A stretch of 64,000 nt of DNA from Nemania diffusa (lineage: Eukaryota; Ascomycota; Sordariomycetes; Xylariales; Xylariaceae), in the NCBI GenBank assembly GCA_038501195.1, contig JBBPUQ010000010.1, positions 1,009,501 to 1,073,500 on the forward strand, given 5' to 3'. The notes below the pieces were generated by a model. It saw nothing but the letters and a program-made list of their open reading frames with translations, made no database searches and had not been told where the DNA came from. Position numbers and translations under genes: made by a program. Positions within the stretch are counted from its first letter, which is position 1; each line of letters starts with the position of its first letter. This document shows positions 56,302-64,000 of the stretch, piece by piece.

Positions 56302-58515
56302 GATGCTGGGTTTTTGGAATCTAAGTAGGGTTTAGAGAGAAGAACTGCTAGGGAAATTGCTGGGCTGAATATCAGCTGAGTGTTTTTTTGTCTCACTATG
56401 TTGTCTTCGTTCGTCTGTTAGGAGACTAATACCTCACTTACAAGGGGGGATGGATTACAGGGGCTTTGCGGCTACTAGGTAGGTATAGAATTCGTCAATT
56501 ACACTCCAAACAGATTATAGGCGAGGAGTAATGTTAGATGCGGATGTTCCGAAGCTAATACTTCCGACAATTGGGGTTGGGAGGGATAAAGTATGAAGTT
56601 GGCCGAGGGCTGGCTCGGGGAATAGGTTGGATTAGGTAGGGAGAGAGAGAGCGCGCATTCACGAGTGTAAATTAAGGTACGAGAGGTGGTAGTGACGCCA
56701 TAGTGTGCAACCGAGGCCGTGAGGGAGGATGAGAGCTCTAGTGGGGCTGATACCTTCTTGTCTAAAGCTTAATGGAATAATAATTGCATTTTCACCCCCT
56801 TTACCTATCAGGTGGTAAAGACATGCATCTAAGACAGATGCGGTCGCGATAGTATTGGTTCATTGAATATACATACCTGTGAATATTGGCACAGCCCTCG
56901 CCTTGGGCACATCTATTGCTGATCTTTCGGCAATCATTTGCTAAGTATGTCAGCTCGAAATAACCAGCTTTAACATCCGGCTTCCGAGTCCTCCGATTTC
57001 TCCTTTACAGTCTGCATAGAGGCGCCGCGTATCTTATAATAATTATCCTCAATGCGACGCAAACTTCAGGTATTTAAGAGCACGCCAACGTGTATATCCT
57101 CTTCATCAGTATTTCTAGTACATATGAGAGCTGTGAAAAGCTAAGTTGTCTGCTAGTAATCAGCAATACGGAATTCTCATGTTCTTGTTGCTTGCCAATA
57201 TTAAGACTAACACTTAAAGTAGCGAACTGGAGCTATTTAAAGCTATTGCTGTACAGAGAGCGAATACATATAGTTTCCATGTAAGTCGCTAAATTTACTC
57301 GAATCGCACGGAGGTAGAACTTCCCATGATTGACTGGTTTATGGAGCTTTAGAGGCATAGCGCAAAGCTGCCCCCATGGCTATGATAGGAATTTAAGGGG
57401 CACTCTCTGTGGTCTTCGCTACGCTATTCCTTATTCGATATTTATCAACGGCTTGTTTAGACGGCGCCTGTATACATATAGTGCTGTGGAAGGCACTGTT
57501 AAATTATGTAGTACTTGTAGCCACATACTTAACATTACTCGTCTGACTTGATCTGCACTGGTCCGACGATCAGGTGAGGGTGGAAGTCTGGAATGACCCC
57601 GCTGCCCACTTCCCCGCGTTCCCAGAACACGCGGAGAGACCCAGTTAGCGCCTTAGTGTAGCGCTAGCGTGGGTAGCTTGCACTATTCTGGCACCTATTC
57701 TACGTAATACAGTACAGTATCAGGGCTTCGAGACAGCTAATCCTATCACTTAAACAGTACCTACAGTATGCGTATGCGTGCAGAATAATCACCTGCCTAA
57801 AGAAAGGGACGGCGACAGCGTCTCGCAATCGAGTACGGCTATATTGTAAGGGCCGAAAACACCCGTAGATGCACGGGAATGAAACCCCTCTGTCGCATCT
57901 ATTGGTGTTACAGTCCCCAGTTGAGCCAAGCGAGTAGCCGGGATCGCACTGGACCTGCCAAATCCACCACTCCGCACCCGCGCAGCAGCCGGCTGATCTA
58001 GGAAAGCGGGGGCAGGGTACTTGTGGGGGATTAACAGGGATCGCTTATTGGTGTTGGGGCCATTGGACGGGCGGGACAGAAGCAAAGACTCGTAGCAAGT
58101 GCCAGAGCTACCTAGGAGGTAGTGGCGACGCTCACGGCTCGCGTGGGCTATGCGGACTCGCACTTACTGTTTATTGTGTTCGTACAGTGGACTGGGAAGG
58201 AGGGAGGTATGTACTCAGATGGTTGGTATGGACAGGATAACGTCTCATTTGCCGTTCTCTTCCTCTTACCCTCTCCAATTTCTCATGATCTAAGTGAACG
58301 TCGCCTTTTCTCCCCTCTTTCTCTGTCCTCCAGGATAGTGTGTGAATTATCGCTCTTGATTTTACTTGCATTTGTTCTTCCTATCCTAACATTTGCCTCT
58401 CTGCTATGCTTCCTAGTTTTGGGATGTAACAGTTCACATAGAGAGGTGTGGGAGATCGTATAGGCTCTGTCGCTGACTGCATGGCCCCCGGCCTTCGTTG
58501 TTCGCTATCGCCAAC
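56302..58515. other. Divergent intergenic region before NNT
   Basis: 2.2 kb without a recognised gene. GTAGGGAGAGAGAGAGCGCG-type purine runs at about 56634-56660 and CT-rich sequence at 58250-58400 are likely promoter-proximal. Open frames at 57789-58163 and 58122-58463 are short, unspliced and unlike known proteins. Confidence 0.4.
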
Positions 58516-61500
58516 ATGATTCCCGTTGCTTTTTCCCGCCCGGCGCTGGTCGCTAATCATGCCTCTCCCTGTGCGACGCAGCATCTGACGCGCAGAGCTG
58601 TCTCGCGTTTCCTGGGCTCGTCGGGTATGCGTAATCCCCTTGCATATACTATGGTGCTTGGTCATCATTGGTGCTAAGACAACGCCATGCCTAGATTTGA
58701 CGCCTCACGCTGCCGCCGCTGCTGTTAGCATCCGCTGTCGATGGAACAGCACCTATGCAAAGCAGCCAATCGTGCTTCCTGCGGTGCCGAAACAGCGATT
58801 CGTTCCCAACCCGACTCCTACAAGCAGAACGATTCCGATCACTTCGTTCTCAACTATTGTCGAACCCTCGTCAGTACCCTATGCTAACCTCACTATCGGT
58901 GTTCCGCGCGAGACGTTCGCCAAGGAACGCCGCGTAGCCATTTCGCCTCAAAATGTAGCTCTCCTGAAGAAGAAGGGCTTTGGGAAGGTCATTGTGGAAC
59001 AAGGTGCCGGTGTTGAAGCCGGTTTCCTTGATGACGCATACAAGAAGGCGGGAGCTTTCATTGTGCAGCCCGGTGCTGTCTGGGGTGCAGCTGATATCGT
59101 ATTGAAAGTTCGTGGCCCAAACTTGGCAGAGATTGACCGCATGAAGGAGGGAGCAACCATTATCTCGTTCCTGCAGCCCGCCCAGAACAAGGATATTGTC
59201 GAACGCCTTGCAGCACGCAAGGTGACCTCGTTCGCCATGGATATGGTTCCACGTATCTCACGTGCTCAGGTCTTTGATGCTCTAAGCTCTATGGCCAACA
59301 TTGCGGGTTATAAAGCTGTGCTCGAAGCGTCAAACAACTTCGGTCGCTTTCTTACAGGTCAGGTTACTGCTGCTGGAAAGATTCCGCCATGCAAGGTTTT
59401 GGTGATCGGTGCTGGCGTTGCTGGATTGAGTGCTATCGCTACCGCTAGGAGAATGGGTGCTATCGTGCGAGGCTTCGACACCCGTTCCGCAGCTCGTGAG
59501 CAGGTCCAGTCACTCGGTGCTGAATTCATCGAAGTTGAAATCGAGGAAGACGGTTCTGGTGCGGGTGGCTACGCTAAAGAAATGTCTCCGGAGTTCATTG
59601 CAGCTGAGATGAAGCTATTCAAGGAGCAGGCTCAAGATGTCGACATAATCATCACCACTGCCTTAATTCCAGGGCGACCTGCACCGAAACTGATTACTAA
59701 GGACATGGTAGACGTTATGAAACCCGGCTCTGTGATTGTGGATTTAGCGGCTGAAGCAGGTGGAAATTGTGAGAAAACGGAACCTGGCAAATTGATCACA
59801 TACAATGAGGTGAAAATCATTGGTAAGGGACATTCGCTGCGCAAAACTACCTATTACTTATGACCCCATAGGCTACACTGATCTGCCGTCGAGGTTGCCC
59901 ACTCAATCCTCAACGCTATACTCGAACAACATTGTGAAGTTGCTACTGTCGATGGCCCCTCAGGATAAATCCTTCGGAATTGACTTAAGTGATGAGGTTG
60001 TCAGGGGCTCTATCGTTACCCTTAATGGCAACATTTTACCTACGGCACCCCGTCCAGCCCCGCCTCCTACTCCAGCACCTAAAGCCGCCCCTAAACCTGA
60101 GGAAGCAGTAGTTGCCCTAACACCTTTCCAGAAGACATCGCGAGAAGTCGCAGGTGTCACTGCTGGAATGGGTACCGCTCTGGCCCTAGGTAAATTGACT
60201 GGGCCGCTGTTTATGGGAAATGCTTTCACTTTTGCACTCGCCTCCCTCATCGGATATCGTGTTGTTTGGGGTGTCACACCCGCTCTTCATTCGCCATTGA
60301 TGAGTGTCACGAATGCTATATCTGGTGGGTACGACTTCGGCTGGGTTTTAACAAAGCTAACAGAGCATAGGAATGGTTGGTATTGGTGGTTTCTTCGTCA
60401 TGGGAGGTGGATATCTACCCGGAACTATCCCTCAAGCCCTCGGTGCTGCATCTGTGCTTCTAGCCTTCGTCAACGTGTCCGGCGGCTTTGTTATCACGAA
60501 GAGAATGCTAGACATGTTCAAGAGTATGTAAAGTTTTCACATGGCCCAGAACTCGTGGTGATCCAAGCTGACCTACGTCTTAGGACCAACCGACCCTCCT
60601 GAGTACCCTTGGATGTGGGCTATACCTGGTGTCCTATTTGGCGGTGGCTTTCTTGCTGCTGCCACAACTGGTGCTGCTGGACTGGTGCAAGCCGGTTATC
60701 TAGTGAGCTCAGTACTATGCATCAGCTCTCTCTCTGGTTTAGCTGCCCAGTCTACTGCCCGGATAGGTAACCTGCTTGGTATTCTTGGTGTAGGTTCTGG
60801 TGTACTAGCTTCGCTGCTGGCTGTTGGTTTCAGCCCCGAGGTTCTTACTCAATTCGGAACTCTCGCTATGGTTGGTAGCATTCTCGGATTCGTCATTGGG
60901 AAGCGCATTACCCCCACAGACCTGCCTCAAACGGTTGCTGCGCTTCACTCTGTTGTTGGTCTAGCGGCAGTTTTGACAAGCATTGGTAGTGTCATGGGCA
61001 GTCTTGATGATATCACTACTCTACATCTAGTAACAGCTTACTTGGGTGTATTGATAGGCGGCATCACTTTCACTGGGTCTATCGTTGCCTTTATGAAATT
61101 GGCTGGGAAGATGTCATCAAAACCCCTGATTTTCCGAGGCAGACATGCTCTCAACTCCGGCATGCTAGCCACGAATGTCGCAACCATGGGTGCTTTTGTC
61201 ACAATGGCACCCGGATCGCCAATGATAGCTGCTTGTGCACTTGGAGCTAATACAATTCTCTCTTTCGCTAAGGGATATACTACGACAGCCGCTATAGGCG
61301 GAGCGGACATGCCCGTTGTCATCACCGTTCTCAATGCATATAGTGGTTTTGCTCTAGTAGCCGAAGGTTTCATGTTAGAAAACCCGTTACTAACGTCCGT
61401 TGGCGCCTTGATCGGCGTGTCTGGATCCATTCTTTCATACATAATGTGTGTTGCGATGAATCGGTCTCTTACGAATGTATTATTCGGTGGTATATCAGCG

Positions 61501-62187
61501 CCGACGGCATCAGAGTACAAAGTTGAGGGTACAATAGTACAGACCAACGTTGATGAGGCGGCAGAGGCGCTTGTTAATGCCGAGAACGTCATTATCGTGG
61601 TGGGATACGGCATGGCAGTGGCCAAAGCGCAATACGCCATCAGTGAAATTACCACGATGTTACGATCCAAGGGGATCAATGTGCGCTTTGCTATTCACCC
61701 AGTTGCCGGTCGTATGCCAGGGCAATGCAACGTACTTCTTGCAGAAGCGAGTGTCCCTTATGATATCGTGCTGGAAATGGACGAAATCAACGACGATTTT
61801 GGCGATACCGATGTTACACTCGTCATTGGCGCAAACGATACTGTGAATCCCATTGCTCTTGAACCTGGAAGCCCCATTGCTGGCATGCCTGTGCTCCATG
61901 CATGGAAGAGCAAGCAAGTGATTGTCATGAAGAGAGGAATGGCCTCGGGTTACGGTAAGATATCTCTAGCCTGGTCTTTACATTCTGAAGGATGCTGATG
62001 AAAATATATCTCTAGCCGATGTACCAAACCCAATGTTCTACATGCCTGGAACTAAGATGCTGTTCGGCGATGCTAAAGTTACTTGTGATGGTTAGTATCC
62101 CAACTACCTACTACACGGGCAATCTGACAATAGATACTAACCACTTTTACCACAGCCATTAAATCTGCAGTCGAGTCTCGCAATTAA
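58516..62187 (+). CDS. NNT: Proton-translocating NAD(P)+ transhydrogenase, mitochondrial (NNT)
   Basis: Uses the proton gradient to reduce NADP+ with NADH in the inner mitochondrial membrane. Exons 58516-58624, 58695-59822, 59872-60324, 60371-60523, 60584-61954, 62016-62090 and 62156-62187; 1106 aa. Every intron is phase 1, a striking regularity. Residues 1-55 are a presequence. d[16 protein letters not shown] and the NAD site [11 protein letters not shown] (about 272-282), then GFDTR. dII is about 12 hydrophobic helices from residue about 490 to 905, including the join [12 protein letters not shown]. d[14 protein letters not shown] (about 953-963), [25 protein letters not shown] and the C-terminal GDAK block. 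Alpha and beta parts are fused in the fungal/animal order. Length is normal. Confidence 0.97.
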
Positions 62188-62883
62188 TAGATCTCTAGAC
62201 TAGAACACTGTTTGCATTCGGTACCATTCACTTTCAGGCTAGAGTTTTTCGATTCTAGAGGACCCATACAGTCGCCTAGTCTACAGTAGATCTCTCTGAT
62301 CGTCAATCTTTTATTGATTTATTTCGCATTCCCCTCCTCGATCTTTGAGCGAATGCAATTTTTGCGAAGGTGTATCTGGAAGCTGATTCGTTTAGTATTG
62401 CCGGCGGGGTGGGCTGTGATGTTGAAGCCTGCGATAGCATGATAAATTCCTGGTTGCATTACCCGCATATTTGGCTGTTTTACATAGCTAGAACGAAACG
62501 AAACGACTTAGATGATGCAATGAAAACATGTTGTTCATGACAACTGTGCCAAACCAGACAATAGGACTTTTTGAACATCAAAATTTACCTCCGTTAGTCT
62601 ATAATATGAAGTCGAGCTACAGTCTGTATCACTTCTTTCCACATTTCTCAGAAGTATAAAGCAAATAATTGCAACCAAGAAGGCATTGCATCGTAATATT
62701 CGTGTAAATCACTAGATGACCAAAGTACCACCCCGGTACGCCATTCAAATATCCGTATTTCCCGATCGCCTTTCGATGCCTATCCTCCCTCCCATTTGTT
62801 TTATAATTATTAATTCCGATGAGGCGCGTGAGCTTCGGTTGCCCCTAGTCGTAGACAGAACGTGGTGTGCTCTAGACAATAGT
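62188..62883. other. Convergent intergenic region
   Basis: 3' ends of NNT and the small conserved protein. No gene seen. The frame at 62716-63030 overlaps the opposite-strand coding exon and is rejected. Confidence 0.45.
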
Positions 62884-63426
62884 TTACAAGCCCAGGCCAG
62901 AGACGATAGGGATCTTGGAGCCCTCCTTGCTATCCCCGCTCTTTTCACCACCCTTTCCGCGAGGGTCGGCGAGCTTCATACCCTCCGATGCCAAGTCTCC
63001 AACAGGCTGGAGGAGCCCGCCTTGGCCTAGCTGGCTAGCTGCGAGGTCGTTTGCGCCGTCTTGGAGCGCGTCGACTTGCTTGATGCCGGTCACTTTCGTC
63101 TGTTCAAGTTGGTCTGTTGTTCGTTGTGCGTGTTAGTAACTGTCATCAAGAAAAGAGGGAGGGGTTGAAAGGATGAAACGGTCAGCGATGATGTGTGTGT
63201 GTGAAGACGTCACGATAGCGAGAATAGACAGAAATAAAGGCGGTAGGTTACCTCGCGCGACATAGCTAGTCCTGTTGTCCTTGGTAAAATACTTCAAGAA
63301 CATATCCTCGATCCACGGCATCCAGGCATCGTACTGCTCGTTGTATTTTTGTTTGGCCCACTCCACTGTCGACTGGCTCTGCTGCTGCTGCTGCTCGCTC
63401 TCGCTGTTGCGGTTCGTGTCGGCCAT
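62884..63426 (-). CDS. Small conserved fungal protein, unknown function
   Basis: Exons (minus): 63426-63252 and 63113-62884 (138-bp intron, phase 1; donor GTAACC); 134 aa. The start is followed by a Gln run (residues 12-16, from CTG/CAG repeats). Conserved blocks are PWIEDMFLKYFTKDNRTSY, then the spliced ARDQLEQTKVTGIKQVDALQ, and GQGGLLQPVGDLASEGMKLA, a combination I recognise in many Pezizomycotina as an uncharacterised small protein. The tail is Lys/Gly/Ser-rich. No signal peptide, membrane segment or catalytic motif. Function unknown. Confidence 0.85.
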
Positions 63427-64000
63427 GGTTAGGGTCTATATCGATGATGGGCTTTCTTGTTACCGGGATCTACGTTGGGAGGACTAATAGTCTGACTGGG
63501 GTTGTGATGGGATTTTGATTTCTGTTGAAGAGTGTTGCTGCTGTTTTAAATGATGAAGCTGTTTGTAGAGTAGAAGTAGGTACAACCAGGGGACGATGAC
63601 GAGATATCGAGGGGGTTGAAATCTGGTGTCTCCCGATCTCGATGTAGATTACGCATGTTGTGCCACGTCCGATATCTAATAACTACCTATGATCTCACAC
63701 CTTCGGAGTCAGTCGTATCAGGTTTTCTTCCTCTTCCAGTGCCTAGTAGTGCAAACTTACATACTTAGCCTATGAGTAGGCTCTGAGGGGGGTGTGTGGC
63801 GGTGCTAGTCTTATACGTCATTGGGTGGCACATGGGATTCTTCTGATTGGCTCCATTCCCTATGCATACGCCGAACAGGGAATCCTATTCTTGGGATGGT
63901 GTGTTAAGCCACACGTCAAACCGTTAGGTTAGGTATCAGCAACAACTCGCGACCCTGGTGATCTCCTTAATGCTGACAATGCGGTTGTCGTTTACCTTCT
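63427..64000. promoter_or_regulatory. Upstream region of the small conserved protein
   Basis: No gene seen. CCAAT-type boxes appear in reverse as ATTGG at about 63822-63826 and 63846-63850, on the coding-strand side of the minus-strand gene. Their use is inferred. Confidence 0.35.

Noticed and set aside
1..64000. tRNA, rRNA or CRISPR arrays
   Set aside because: No convincing A/B-box pair with a foldable cloverleaf, no rRNA-like conserved segment and no regularly spaced direct repeats with unique spacers were found by eye. A covariance-model scan would settle the tRNA question.

Overview
The window is nuclear DNA of a filamentous ascomycete (Pezizomycotina, most likely Sordariomycetes). The support is: short spliceosomal introns (about 50-220 bp) with GTRNGT-like donors, CTAAC/CTRAY branch sites and YAG acceptors; families largely confined to these fungi (HET domain, 2EXR domain, AA13 starch LPMO with CBM20, Arp1-type N-domain joined to an amidase); and an 8.2 kb retroelement destroyed by C-to-T/G-to-A hypermutation, the mark of repeat-induced point mutation (RIP). 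I cannot name the species from sequence alone. I rebuilt exon-intron structures by hand. Every multi-exon gene listed closes in phase with one open frame, but none has been checked against transcripts.

Layout. 0-10 kb: a decayed inverted repeat and minisatellite, a 2-Cys peroxiredoxin, a tRNA isopentenyltransferase (MOD5 type) with two candidate starts, a dehydrogenase relic, a 2EXR protein and an aquaporin. 10-17 kb is a fungal self/non-self style island: a broken HNH-domain gene, an intact HET-domain gene, a solo LTR with a perfect target duplication, and a five-exon kinase-like gene that lacks an activation segment. 18-27.5 kb is a metabolic or secretory accessory stretch: an NmrA-like NAD(P) protein, a secreted beta-propeller (SMP-30-like), a ten-exon Arp1-N/amidase and an astacin/matrixin-like metalloprotease whose C-terminus runs into a microsatellite. 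28.6-32.9 kb holds CAND1, the cullin exchange factor, as one unsplit gene. 34.2-35.6 kb holds a secreted AA13-CBM20 starch LPMO.

37,540-45,713 is an LTR retrotransposon with two 394-bp LTRs, reduced to roughly 90% A+T. The solo LTR at 14,598-14,991 is also exactly 394 bp and aligns without gaps to both RIP-mutated LTRs, so it acts as an unmutated reference. A small secreted cysteine-rich protein gene lies about 0.6 kb beyond the element.

48-63.5 kb is ordinary housekeeping sequence with a mitochondrial flavour: porphobilinogen deaminase (heme synthesis), glycine cleavage H protein, a Tem1/Spg1 GTPase, a lysine/glutamate-rich mitochondrial membrane protein, a full-length proton-translocating NAD(P) transhydrogenase and a small conserved fungal protein. 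Most neighbours here are convergent or divergent pairs rather than co-directional.

I saw no CRISPR array, rRNA, convincing tRNA, or PKS/NRPS cluster. I found no wholly new system. The strongest signals are the RIP-mutated element with its unmutated solo LTR, the kinase without an activation segment in the HET island, the effector-like gene beside the RIP-mutated element, and a pair of short repeats with terminal-inverted-repeat-like ends.
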